From IMG/VR virus record IMGVR_UViG_3300013101_000072, positions 1 through 26,153 of that record: a DNA stretch of 26,153 bases. One strand, written 5' to 3'. The notes below the pieces were generated by a model. It had not been told where the DNA came from. It did not search any database and worked only from the letters and a program-made list of their open reading frames with translations. Of the stretch, positions 6,856-12,671 are shown piece by piece. Position numbers and translations under genes: made by a program. Position 1 is the first letter of the stretch, and every line of letters begins with the position of its first letter. Source of the DNA: a virus.

Positions 6856-7031
6856 TGACCCCGAATCAACTACTAACTAAACAGCTAAATACTCACATTA
6901 AAGCTCTTAAAAAGAGTATTGAAAGCTTTGAAAATAAGGAAATAGACTTTGATACACACTACAAGCATGTAAGCAATTTGAATCATTTAATATTTGAGTA
7001 TAAAGAAGCGATTAAAAAACAAAATGCCTAA
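6855..7031 (+). CDS. Hypothetical helical protein, 58 aa
   Basis: MTPNQLLTKQLNTHIKALKK and what follows predict two amphipathic helices. The ATG overlaps the preceding stop (TAATG) and the end overlaps the next gene by 8 nt. The reading frame is well supported by these couplings though the function is unknown. Confidence 0.5.
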   Translation: MTPNQLLTKQLNTHIKALKKSIESFENKEIDFDTHYKHVSNLNHLIFEYKEAIKKQNA

Positions 7032-7176
7032 AATAAAATATATCTGCACAGGTTGCGGCTGTAAATATCACATGAAATTCCAAGACACAACTTTGTGCTT
7101 CACTTGTCTGCGCTCTACATTCCACGAACTAAATAAGAAGTTAAAAATTGATTTTAAATTTAATCAATATGGATAA
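7024..7176 (+). CDS. Zinc-ribbon miniprotein, 50 aa
   Basis: MPKIKYICTGCGCKYHMKFQ contains a C-x2-C pair (residues 8 and 11), and CFTC lies about 15 residues later, giving a two-knuckle zinc ribbon. A TTG at 6994 would lengthen it but overlaps the upstream gene; ATG 7024 is the better start. The stop overlaps the next ATG by one base. Confidence 0.55.
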   Translation: MPKIKYICTGCGCKYHMKFQDTTLCFTCLRSTFHELNKKLKIDFKFNQYG

Positions 7177-7373
7177 TGAGTAATTACCATTACATACAAT
7201 GGAATAATAGAGAGATTGAATTACTTATATCTATGCGTAAAAAAGGGTATAGTTTTTACAAGATAGCTAATGAATTTGGCGTTACTACCGAATCAGTAAA
7301 ACAACAATACAGGAAAGTTAAGCCAATAAAGACTAAAAGACAGTTATTTAAAGAATTTAATTACTATATATGA
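7176..7373 (+). CDS. Helix-turn-helix miniprotein, 65 aa
   Basis: Residues about 9-45 (NNREIELLISMRKKGYSFYKIANEFGVTTESVKQQYRK) form three helices in a SANT/GcrA-like DNA-binding arrangement. Small proteins of this kind may regulate phage genes. Its TGA stop is the TGA of operator copy 4, so gene end and control site share bases. Confidence 0.6.
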   Translation: MSNYHYIQWNNREIELLISMRKKGYSFYKIANEFGVTTESVKQQYRKVKPIKTKRQLFKEFNYYI

Positions 7374-7413
7374 CATTTATCATATCCTATTAAATAAAAC
7401 CTCTATATCTTTA
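7370..7413 (+). promoter_or_regulatory. Palindromic operator plus -7 element, copy 4
   Basis: ATGACATTTATCAT (7370-7383), then exactly 22 nt, then TATCTTTA (7406-7413). Transcription would start near 7420, which excludes a TTG start at 7414 for the next gene and favours ATG 7435. The operator contains the stop codon of the upstream gene. Confidence 0.65.
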
Positions 7414-7434
7414 TTGAATATTAATACTAAAGCT

Positions 7435-7746
7435 ATGAAAACTAAAATTAAAGAAGCAAGGCAAGCCCTTATAAATCTAATGTGTGAAGAGGCTGAGAAT
7501 ATTATTAATAATAGCGTAAAAACAAAAGCATATTGTAGTTGTGGTTGGGTTGATTATATTGAAGATGATTTAATTCAGTATGAATTTATTGGCGCTTATG
7601 TTTCTGCTAGTGGTGTTGTTTATATGGTTCATAAATCAGGCAGTGAAGGTTCTGAAAAAGGTCGCGTTTCTATGATGAAAGATATAAAGGATATTCAAAA
7701 ACTAGAATGGATATTGAAGGGCTTAGAAGAAAACAAAAGAAAATAA
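7435..7746 (+). CDS. Hypothetical protein, 103 aa
   Basis: A helical, basic start is followed by CSCGWVDYIEDDLIQYEF, in which two cysteines form a half zinc knuckle, and a charged C-terminus. No family recognised. The start was moved to ATG 7435 because the earlier TTG overlaps the -7 element of operator copy 4. Confidence 0.5.
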   Translation: MKTKIKEARQALINLMCEEAENIINNSVKTKAYCSCGWVDYIEDDLIQYEFIGAYVSASGVVYMVHKSGSEGSEKGRVSMMKDIKDIQKLEWILKGLEENKRK

Positions 7747-7779
7747 CCAAGCTACATCTAACCAACCAATTCAGACATC

Positions 7780-7977
7780 ATGGAAATACTAACAAAGACA
7801 GAAGCGGCAGAGATCGCCTTTCGTCCTCAAAAACTACCAGAAAACATAAAATCTAAATGTATTATATGTTTTTGTAAAAAAAATCAATCAAAGTTTATCA
7901 AAGAGTTTAGAAAAAGCACTGGTTTAATGCTTTGTTCTTTTGCTCCGGATAGATTTTATATAAAATATGACAACTAA
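7780..7977 (+). CDS. Hypothetical Cys-containing protein, 65 aa
   Basis: Residues 27-33 read CIICFCK, followed by a basic stretch and another Cys near residue 52. Metal binding is possible but the spacing matches no family I know. It follows the preceding gene by 33 nt in the same orientation. Confidence 0.45.
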   Translation: MEILTKTEAAEIAFRPQKLPENIKSKCIICFCKKNQSKFIKEFRKSTGLMLCSFAPDRFYIKYDN

Positions 7978-7993
7978 CCTAATTGCATAAACT

Positions 7994-8152
7994 ATGAAAC
8001 TATTTAACAGAGATAGAATAAGAAAAGACTACTTATTGCGTAAAGTAAAAAAGCAGTTTAAAGCGTATGGTAAAGAAAATCTATTTTATATTGAGGGGTG
8101 GAATGAATCACTAAAAAAGGTAATTGATATAATTGAAAAGTCTAAAAACTAA
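7994..8152 (+). CDS. Hypothetical basic protein, 52 aa
   Basis: MKLFNRDRIRKDYLLRKVKK begins a Lys/Arg-rich protein with an amphipathic C-terminal helix. It lies 16 nt after the previous gene and 4 nt before the next, fitting the compact layout. No family recognised. Confidence 0.45.
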   Translation: MKLFNRDRIRKDYLLRKVKKQFKAYGKENLFYIEGWNESLKKVIDIIEKSKN

Positions 8153-8156
8153 AACT

Positions 8157-8438
8157 ATGAAAAACTCATTATTAATTATAATATTAGGAGCCTTCGTACT
8201 TGGTGGAATCTTTGAAAGATATAGAGAGTTTAAAAGACAAGAGTCAAAAGAAAGTGATGTAGTAAACGCATATAGAGTTTTAGTTTTAGAAGGTGATTCT
8301 TTAAGGCTTGCTACTCCTAAGGATATGATAGTTAATGGTTTTTGTTTAGAAAAATATCAGGATTTATCAGATCGTGAATTTATTACAATAAAAGGCATTG
8401 TATCAAACATAAACACATCTGATTTATATAAAGACTAA
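8157..8438 (+). CDS. Small membrane-anchored protein, 93 aa
   Basis: MKNSLLIIILGAFVLGGIF is a membrane segment or uncleaved signal at the N-terminus. The following 70 residues are soluble and charged. The ATG at 8157 is chosen over a TTG at 8133 inside the preceding gene because it begins directly with the hydrophobic segment. Function unknown. Confidence 0.5.
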   Translation: MKNSLLIIILGAFVLGGIFERYREFKRQESKESDVVNAYRVLVLEGDSLRLATPKDMIVNGFCLEKYQDLSDREFITIKGIVSNINTSDLYKD

Positions 8439-8442
8439 GGAT

Positions 8443-8826
8443 ATGGACACTAAAGAGCAACACGACTTAATACAAGAGCAATATAATACAGGTACAAGAG
8501 TATTCTTGATTGATGAAGATGGACATTATTTAGGTCAGCCAGATTTAACCAGATGGAACAATGCAAAGCCATATCAGAGATTTTTAGGTAGGATATTTAA
8601 GCGATATAAGGACAAATTTATTGATGTAGAAGGATTTTCTATATCAAACTGCACTTCACCAATAGAATGGAAAGAATCAGAAGTGACATCATCTTTTGAT
8701 GTAATAAAAAGTGAAATAATAGGTTATCGGTGCGGTCATTGCGGCAGAACATTTAAACAAAAAGTACCTCATAAATGCAATGGTATGTACAGAAAAAAGA
8801 ATATGAATTTTATACCAATGTACTAG
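8443..8826 (+). CDS. Zinc-finger-containing hypothetical protein, 127 aa
   Basis: The C-terminal 30 residues contain CGHCGRTFKQKVPHKCNG, a Cys-x2-Cys plus His/Cys cluster that should bind zinc. The first 90 residues form an unrecognised domain containing VFLIDEDGHYLGQPDL. The gene ends 3 nt before the NinG-like gene and may be co-translated with it. A nucleic-acid role is plausible from the zinc finger only. Confidence 0.5.
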   Translation: MDTKEQHDLIQEQYNTGTRVFLIDEDGHYLGQPDLTRWNNAKPYQRFLGRIFKRYKDKFIDVEGFSISNCTSPIEWKESEVTSSFDVIKSEIIGYRCGHCGRTFKQKVPHKCNGMYRKKNMNFIPMY

Positions 8827-8829
8827 ATT

Positions 8830-9264
8830 ATGAAAGCTAAACAATTCTACGCAAGTAAAGCATGGAGATACTTATCAAGGTACACACTTATCCATTACGC
8901 TAATTCGGATGGGTATGTTAAGTGTAGTACATCCGGTGTTTATATGGCTTGCAATGACAAACGAATGCATGCAGGTCATTTTATAAAGGTATTCGATGGG
9001 AGTAAAACCAATATGGCCGTAGCTCTTGAATTTGAAAACATTGCCCCCCAGTGTCATCAGGACAACATCTATGGCGGCGGTAAGCCCGATATAATGAAAG
9101 AATGGTTAATTAAGCAGCATGGATTAGAAAAGATTGAAAAACTATTGATTAAAAAGCATAATATTTGCAAGCTTGGTAAGTTTGAATTAGATTATTATGG
9201 CAAGTACTGGAAACAACAATTTGATCTTATAGTTGAAAGAACTGGTTATAATCCTTGGAAATGA
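8830..9264 (+). CDS. NinG-like (Rap) recombination endonuclease
   Basis: This 144-aa protein matches the core of phage NinG/Rap: an N-terminal KAWRYLS helix, Cys32 and Cys41, MHAGHFI (residues 46-52), FENIAPQCHQDN (about residues 68-79) and GG-x-PD before a C-terminal helical part. NinG proteins cut branched recombination intermediates using an HNH-like metal site; the His and Asn in these motifs are the likely catalytic ligands. The stop overlaps the next ATG. The protein is shorter at the N-terminus than lambda NinG. Confidence 0.7.
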   Translation: MKAKQFYASKAWRYLSRYTLIHYANSDGYVKCSTSGVYMACNDKRMHAGHFIKVFDGSKTNMAVALEFENIAPQCHQDNIYGGGKPDIMKEWLIKQHGLEKIEKLLIKKHNICKLGKFELDYYGKYWKQQFDLIVERTGYNPWK

Positions 9265-9359
9265 ACCTCTCAAACCTCACATACCAAAACGCTACATTAA
9301 TATCTATGGGTGTGATATGGATAGTTTTAAAATTAATCGAGAAAATTAGAAAGAAATGA
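9261..9359 (+). CDS. Tiny membrane protein, 32 aa
   Basis: A single hydrophobic helix (ATLISMGVIWIVLKLI) followed by a basic tail, overlapping both neighbours by 4 nt. Position and composition suggest a small inner-membrane protein; function unknown. Confidence 0.4.
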   Translation: MNLSNLTYQNATLISMGVIWIVLKLIEKIRKK

Positions 9360-9523
9360 AAAAATTAATAGGCACATGTATTTTAGTGGTTTTATTTATT
9401 GGCGGCTGTATTGCATTATTAGAGTTTGTGCCGTTGAAAGCTTTATTAATATCATTAGGAATAACAATTACTGTTTATGGCTTAGTTATATATGCTTTGT
9501 ATTTAATATTCGATGAAACCTGA
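9356..9523 (+). CDS. Two-helix membrane protein, 55 aa
   Basis: Two hydrophobic segments (about residues 3-22 and 29-51) separated by a short turn. The N-terminal segment ends at a GGC, a possible lipobox-like cysteine. No charged catalytic residues. Its TGA stop lies inside operator copy 5. A holin-like role cannot be excluded but nothing else supports it. Confidence 0.45.
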   Translation: MKKLIGTCILVVLFIGGCIALLEFVPLKALLISLGITITVYGLVIYALYLIFDET

Positions 9524-9563
9524 TTTTTATCATAGTTTGTAATATAAATAGGAATTACTTTAG
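9520..9563 (+). promoter_or_regulatory. Palindromic operator plus -7 element, copy 5
   Basis: CTGATTTTTATCAT (9520-9533), exactly 22 nt, then TACTTTAG (9556-9563). The predicted transcript starts near 9570, at the very beginning of an open frame without ATG (9568-9762). Confidence 0.6.
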
Positions 9564-9567
9564 TTAA

Positions 9568-9762
9568 AAATTAAACGATATAGATAATTTATATCTGCAT
9601 AAACAGCCTAGAGGTTTAAATATATGCGAAGCTAGACAACAAGCTTTAAAAGATATAACATTAGAATGCTCGCAAGATGGGGTATATTCCAGAAATTATT
9701 TACATATAGAACCTATTGTTTTAAATCAAAAAATTATACCATATAAAATATTAACGATATGA
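9568..9762 (+). pseudogene. Open frame without a standard start codon
   Basis: This frame is open for 64 codons to TGA at 9760-9762 but has no ATG, GTG or TTG; the only alternative near the start is CTG at 9595. The inferred protein contains QPRGLNICEARQQALKDI and looks protein-like. Its stop overlaps the next ATG as ATGA, the pattern seen between real neighbours. It may have lost its start, use a rare start, or be chance. Confidence 0.35.
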
Positions 9763-9938
9763 TAGTAAGAGCAGTAATAAAAAAGCAGGAGACATTGGAA
9801 TTTGATATTCCTGAAAGATGGGCAGGCGAATTTGAGACAATTGAAGAGACGTTTTTAAAAGAAGAAAAGCCAGTTCTATATAGTGTATTGAAGCGTTTCG
9901 CAAGTAGTAAAGGGTTTAAACTTAATCCAACTTACTGA
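9759..9938 (+). CDS. Hypothetical protein, 59 aa
   Basis: MIVRAVIKKQETLEFDIPER starts a strand-then-helix protein with a basic C-terminus. It overlaps the upstream open frame by 4 nt and its stop overlaps the next ATG by one base. No family recognised. Confidence 0.5.
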   Translation: MIVRAVIKKQETLEFDIPERWAGEFETIEETFLKEEKPVLYSVLKRFASSKGFKLNPTY

Positions 9939-10159
9939 TGAAAAAGGTTACATATTATAATAAATTCGGCGATAAATGTGTAAGGCATGGGAATATAAAA
10001 AAAACGTCTACTCATTATGTTTTTACACCTTCTGACAGCACGAGAAAAAAGATTATTAAATTTAATGATCTAATTAAAATAAGTAAGTGCAGGGTAAGAA
10101 AAACCAAAATGGTTTACGAGCAAGGAATATATATATCACAACCAGACGATCCAACCTAA
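9938..10159 (+). CDS. Hypothetical basic protein, 73 aa
   Basis: A Lys-rich, strand-rich protein (YYNKFGDKCVRHGNIKKTST) with several Thr/Lys repeats. It may be a small beta-barrel, but no family is recognised. Stop and next start overlap as TAATG. Confidence 0.5.
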   Translation: MKKVTYYNKFGDKCVRHGNIKKTSTHYVFTPSDSTRKKIIKFNDLIKISKCRVRKTKMVYEQGIYISQPDDPT

Positions 10160-10239
10160 TGGAAATAGCACTAATAATATTCACAGCATTTTGTTTTGCG
10201 CTTCCTGGAATAGTTTTTAAATTACTAAAACCTAAATAA
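10159..10239 (+). CDS. Tiny membrane protein, 26 aa
   Basis: A single hydrophobic helix with a LKPK tail. It overlaps both neighbours by one base (TAATG on each side), which supports translation despite its size. Confidence 0.4.
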   Translation: MEIALIIFTAFCFALPGIVFKLLKPK

Positions 10240-10413
10240 TGGACTTTACTCTACAAATATTATGTCTTCAATTACTGCAAAAAGAATATGAAGATAGAAT
10301 TGCAGCGATGGGTAAGATAGATTGCAATAACGAAAAAAAAGTATCTTGAGTTAAACGAAGAAAGAAATAAGTGCATAAAAGCAATTAAAATACTAAAGGT
10401 AATGGAGATTTAA
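10239..10413 (+). pseudogene. Small gene broken or recoded at an A8 run
   Basis: From ATG 10239 the frame gives 36 codons and stops at 10347-10349, just after an A8 run (10333-10340). Skipping one base at the run continues into a frame with a well-formed helical sequence (YLELNEERNKCIKAIKILK) that ends at 10411-10413, three bases before the next start. Either the run carries a +1 error or mutation, or the product is made by slippage. Confidence 0.4.
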
Positions 10414-10415
10414 TT

Positions 10416-10559
10416 ATGAGCAAAGTAAAATATTTTGAAGCAGAACGAGGAATGAATTATGTCACAGGATATAAGGATTTGAATTGGAGCGCTGCAAGTG
10501 GTTCTTATCAAAGAAATATAAAAAGAGTGTCTTCAAGATCAACTAAACGATGTGGATAA
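10416..10559 (+). CDS. Hypothetical basic protein, 47 aa
   Basis: MSKVKYFEAERGMNYVTGYK leads to an Arg/Ser-rich C-terminus. No domain recognised. It starts three bases after the frameshifted upstream frame and is followed by a gene-free stretch with a promoter and terminator. Confidence 0.4.
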   Translation: MSKVKYFEAERGMNYVTGYKDLNWSAASGSYQRNIKRVSSRSTKRCG

Positions 10560-10560
10560 T

Positions 10561-10591
10561 TTGCACACCTCAATAACATTTCGTACATTTG
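10561..10591 (+). promoter_or_regulatory. Bacteroidota-type promoter of a short RNA
   Basis: TTG (10561-10563), 20 nt, then TACATTTG (10584-10591), a full TAnnTTTG. No gene starts before the terminator at 10628-10655, so the transcript would be about 55-60 nt. No palindromic operator lies upstream. Confidence 0.45.
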
Positions 10592-10597
10592 GGTAAG

Positions 10598-10655
10598 ATT
10601 GATTTTTCATAGGATTAGTGAGGGTTTAGCAGTCGGTTGGTTACCGGCTGTTTTT
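10598..10655 (+). ncRNA. Candidate small RNA
   Basis: The segment is defined by the promoter at 10561-10591 and the terminator at 10628-10655 and has no open frame of useful length. It lies directly upstream of the excisionase-like HTH gene, so it may be a leader or an independent regulator. Inferred only from its ends. Confidence 0.3.
10628..10655 (+). terminator. Rho-independent terminator
   Basis: AGCAGTCGG (10628-10636) pairs with CCGGCTGTT (10644-10652, one G-U pair) around a 7-nt loop and is followed by a T tract to 10655. Confidence 0.65.
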
Positions 10656-10662
10656 AACGATT

Positions 10663-10677
10663 AAAATTTAACAAAGT
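10663..10677 (+). repeat. 15-nt direct repeat, copy 1
   Basis: AAAATTTAACAAAGT overlaps the GTG start of the HTH gene at 10676. An identical copy at 10834-10848 precedes the next start codon. Confidence 0.6.
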
Positions 10678-10819
10678 GAAGGAAATAAGACAAGATTTAT
10701 ACACTCAAACAGAATGGGCTAAGAAAGTTGGACTTACTAAGGCTCGAATAAATCAATTAATAAAGTCTGGGCAATTAAAAACAGTTACCGTAAATGGTGC
10801 TGTTTTAGTAAAGGAATAA
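10676..10819 (+). CDS. Excisionase-type HTH protein, 47 aa
   Basis: YTQTEWAKKVGLTKARINQL (from about residue 9) and KSGQLKTVTVNGAVLV form the MerR/excisionase-like HTH with a short wing, the pattern of helix-turn-helix_17 proteins. Such proteins bind DNA as excisionases or small regulators. GTG is the only possible start in this frame that keeps the HTH. The 15-nt repeats on either side could be its sites; that is inference. No integrase is visible in the window. Confidence 0.6.
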   Translation: MKEIRQDLYTQTEWAKKVGLTKARINQLIKSGQLKTVTVNGAVLVKE

Positions 10820-10833
10820 TATTTTTTTCTCTG

Positions 10834-10848
10834 AAAATTTAACAAAGT
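10834..10848 (+). repeat. 15-nt direct repeat, copy 2
   Basis: AAAATTTAACAAAGT, identical to 10663-10677 and 171 nt downstream. It lies 6 nt before the ATG at 10855. Confidence 0.6.
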
Positions 10849-10854
10849 AAAATT

Positions 10855-11139
10855 ATGAAACAGGTAAAAGCATTTAAACTAACAGATGGCTCAGTAATTG
10901 AAGACAAGGATAAAGCCAAAGAAAGACAAATAGAATTAGATACCATGGATCGAATAAAAGCAATGGATCATATGTTTAAATTCGAGATAGAATGTTTTGA
11001 TGATCGTAAAAGTGAAATATTTAACGAAATTAGAAAAGACTTTAGTATTATAGGTTATGAGATACAGTGTAATCATGTTCAAAATTTAGATCGCAACTTT
11101 AATTCTTATATATTTTCAGCTTATAAAAACCATGCTTAA
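10855..11139 (+). CDS. Hypothetical protein, 94 aa
   Basis: A charged, mixed alpha/beta protein (MKQVKAFKLTDGSVIEDKDK...). The first 25 residues resemble the start of phage proteins where a short beta hairpin precedes a helix, but no function is known. The end overlaps the next start by 8 nt. Confidence 0.55.
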   Translation: MKQVKAFKLTDGSVIEDKDKAKERQIELDTMDRIKAMDHMFKFEIECFDDRKSEIFNEIRKDFSIIGYEIQCNHVQNLDRNFNSYIFSAYKNHA

Positions 11140-11398
11140 ATACACAAACACTCTTTTTAATCTACGTAATCAACATAAAATAAAGGCTGTTTTAGGCGAT
11201 TCAAAGCTAAAGAGGATAAAAGACTCAATCCAAGCCGCTATAGACTCAGATAAAGACATAGAGCTTCAACAAATAGATGGTAGTGATTATGATATAATAA
11301 TGATTGATGATATTTCAGGCATAAACTTAATAATTGTGTTTTATGTCATTAAAGCCGAATTTAATATTTATAAGATAGCTTTTAAAGAATTTATATAA
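11132..11398 (+). CDS. Hypothetical protein, 88 aa
   Basis: The first half is basic and helical; the second half (YDIIMIDDISGINLIIVFYV, from about residue 53) is strongly hydrophobic with two aspartates, more like a buried strand core than a membrane segment. No family recognised. It overlaps the upstream gene by 8 nt. Confidence 0.5.
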   Translation: MLKYTNTLFNLRNQHKIKAVLGDSKLKRIKDSIQAAIDSDKDIELQQIDGSDYDIIMIDDISGINLIIVFYVIKAEFNIYKIAFKEFI

Positions 11399-11408
11399 AA
11401 TAATTATT

Positions 11409-11750
11409 ATGGGAATAACAATAAAAGAGAAGGTTATAAATGAGACTATTAAGCGAATTAATAAAAGGCTTACGTTTATTAATGAAATATTCAATGCAAG
11501 CCCAGGAAGTAGGATTTGTGAAATAAGGATAGAAGCTCAAAAGCTTTTAGAAACTCATACTACATTAAAAGAGCGAACAAGTAAGGAATTTACCGATAAA
11601 ATAGAAGCGTTAGCTAAAGATGAGAAAAAGCAATTTAGTTTTTTAACAAAGCAGCGAAATCCAAAAATAATAGATGAGCAAGTAAACCTAGAAATTGAAT
11701 TAAGTGATCTTAATAGAGAGCTTTATTATATTAAACGGAACTTAAAATAA
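11409..11750 (+). CDS. Helical hypothetical protein, 113 aa
   Basis: Nearly all residues fit long charged helices (KEKVINETIKRINKRLTFIN, later LNRELYYIKRNLK), suggesting a coiled-coil dimer. No known domain. It ends just before the promoter at 11764-11793. Confidence 0.5.
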   Translation: MGITIKEKVINETIKRINKRLTFINEIFNASPGSRICEIRIEAQKLLETHTTLKERTSKEFTDKIEALAKDEKKQFSFLTKQRNPKIIDEQVNLEIELSDLNRELYYIKRNLK

Positions 11751-11763
11751 AACACTTATTATA

Positions 11764-11793
11764 TTGTGATTAGATGAATTAGTTGTAATTTAG
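11764..11793 (+). promoter_or_regulatory. Bacteroidota-type promoter of a structured leader RNA
   Basis: TTG (11764-11766), 19 nt, then TAATTTAG (11786-11793). The 19-nt gap is the usual Bacteroidota spacing. The RNA would begin near 11799. Confidence 0.55.
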
Positions 11794-11797
11794 CAGA

Positions 11798-11900
11798 GCC
11801 AACGATTAAGAAACTAAGAAATGACAGAATTTAACTATACGTAAGCTTTTAAAACAATTACCGAGGGTTCGTTGGCGCGAATGGTTTCCCCTCGGTTTTT
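11798..11900 (+). ncRNA. Candidate attenuator or small RNA before the replication genes
   Basis: The predicted RNA begins with GCCAACGA (11798-11805), which is the exact reverse complement of TCGTTGGC (11869-11876) in the loop of the terminator at 11860-11900. A 7-codon frame (MTEFNYT, 11821-11844) lies between. The long-range pairing could compete with or stabilise the terminator. No known riboswitch family recognised. Confidence 0.4.
11860..11900 (+). terminator. Rho-independent terminator before the replication genes
   Basis: ACCGAGGG (11860-11867) pairs with CCCTCGGT (11889-11896), an 8-bp perfect stem, followed by T's to 11900. The loop is unusually long (21 nt) and carries TCGTTGGC, complementary to the 5' end of the RNA. 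Confidence 0.7.
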
Positions 11901-11930
11901 GTATTTAAGGGCTTTTTTTATTTTATAGAC

Positions 11931-12671
11931 ATGGCAGAAGGTAAAAAATCATTTGTTCTTTATGTTGACTCGAAAGAAACATGGGAAGAATTAACAGACG
12001 AGCAAGCAGGGAAGCTGATTAAGCATATATATAAATATGTTAATGATGAAAATCCAATTATGGATGATCAATTATTAAATATTGCTTTCCTGCCAATTAA
12101 ACACCAATTAAAAAGGGATTTAAAACGATGGGAATCAAAACAAAAGCAACGAAGCGAAGCTGGTAAACGTAGCGCTGAAATTCGTGCATCGAAACAAAAC
12201 GAAAAGCAGCGAAAAGCAACGACCGTTAAAAGTCGTTCAACGAAATCAACTGTTAGTGTTAATGTAAATGATAGTGTAAGTGTAAGTGTAAGTGATAGTG
12301 TAAATGATAGTGTAAATGAAAAAGAAAAACAATATAGAGTGTTTGCTCACTTAAAAATATCTATCGAAGAAAACAAAAAGCTATTAGAATTAGGATATAG
12401 TCAAAAACAAGTAGATTCAGTATATGATGATATTGAAAACTATAAAAAGAATACTTCTTATAAATCACTTTATTTAACTGCAAAGAAGTGGTTGAAAAAA
12501 GAATATAGTGATATAAGTCATAGTAATAATGAAGTAAAGTCTTTACATTTATTCGAGTGTACATATAATGCAGGAATAACACAGCGTTATGAAGTAGATA
12601 CACAAAAAGAAGCTGAAACAAAGTATTATAATGACTTTGGAGTTACTCCAAATGTAAAGCAAATTAGATAA
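11931..12671 (+). CDS. Replication-organizer-like protein (DUF6291-type N-terminus)
   Basis: The 246-aa protein begins with [20 protein letters not shown] and continues through a domain of about 70 residues that I recall as DUF6291, common in phage replication modules of Bacteroidota. A basic linker (residues ~70-105) and an Asn/Ser/Val repeat (about residues 106-129) follow, then a helical C-terminal region. The repeat is encoded by 12-nt DNA units. The gene lies immediately upstream of the primase-helicase and overlaps it by one base, as expected for a replication initiator or helicase loader. The exact activity is inferred. Confidence 0.6.
   Translation: MAEGKKSFVLYVDSKETWEELTDEQAGKLIKHIYKYVNDENPIMDDQLLNIAFLPIKHQLKRDLKRWESKQKQRSEAGKRSAEIRASKQNEKQRKATTVKSRSTKSTVSVNVNDSVSVSVSDSVNDSVNEKEKQYRVFAHLKISIEENKKLLELGYSQKQVDSVYDDIENYKKNTSYKSLYLTAKKWLKKEYSDISHSNNEVKSLHLFECTYNAGITQRYEVDTQKEAETKYYNDFGVTPNVKQIR
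12270..12317 (+). repeat. 12-nt tandem repeat inside the replication-organizer gene
   Basis: GATAGTGTAA occurs at 12270-12279, 12294-12303 and 12306-12315, spaced by 24 and 12 nt, with a degenerate unit between the first two. The array encodes the S-V-N-D repeat of the protein. Lambda-like phages place origin iterons inside the initiator gene, so an origin role is possible. Confidence 0.55.

Noticed and set aside
7414-7434. TTG start upstream of the gene at 7435
   Set aside because: It lies between the -7 element (7406-7413) and the expected transcription start, so it would not be on the transcript.
9356-9523. Holin
   Set aside because: Two membrane segments alone do not establish it; no endolysin is nearby.
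12241-12320. Repeat array considered as CRISPR
   Set aside because: The units are 12 nt, lie inside a coding region and have no spacers; they encode a protein linker.
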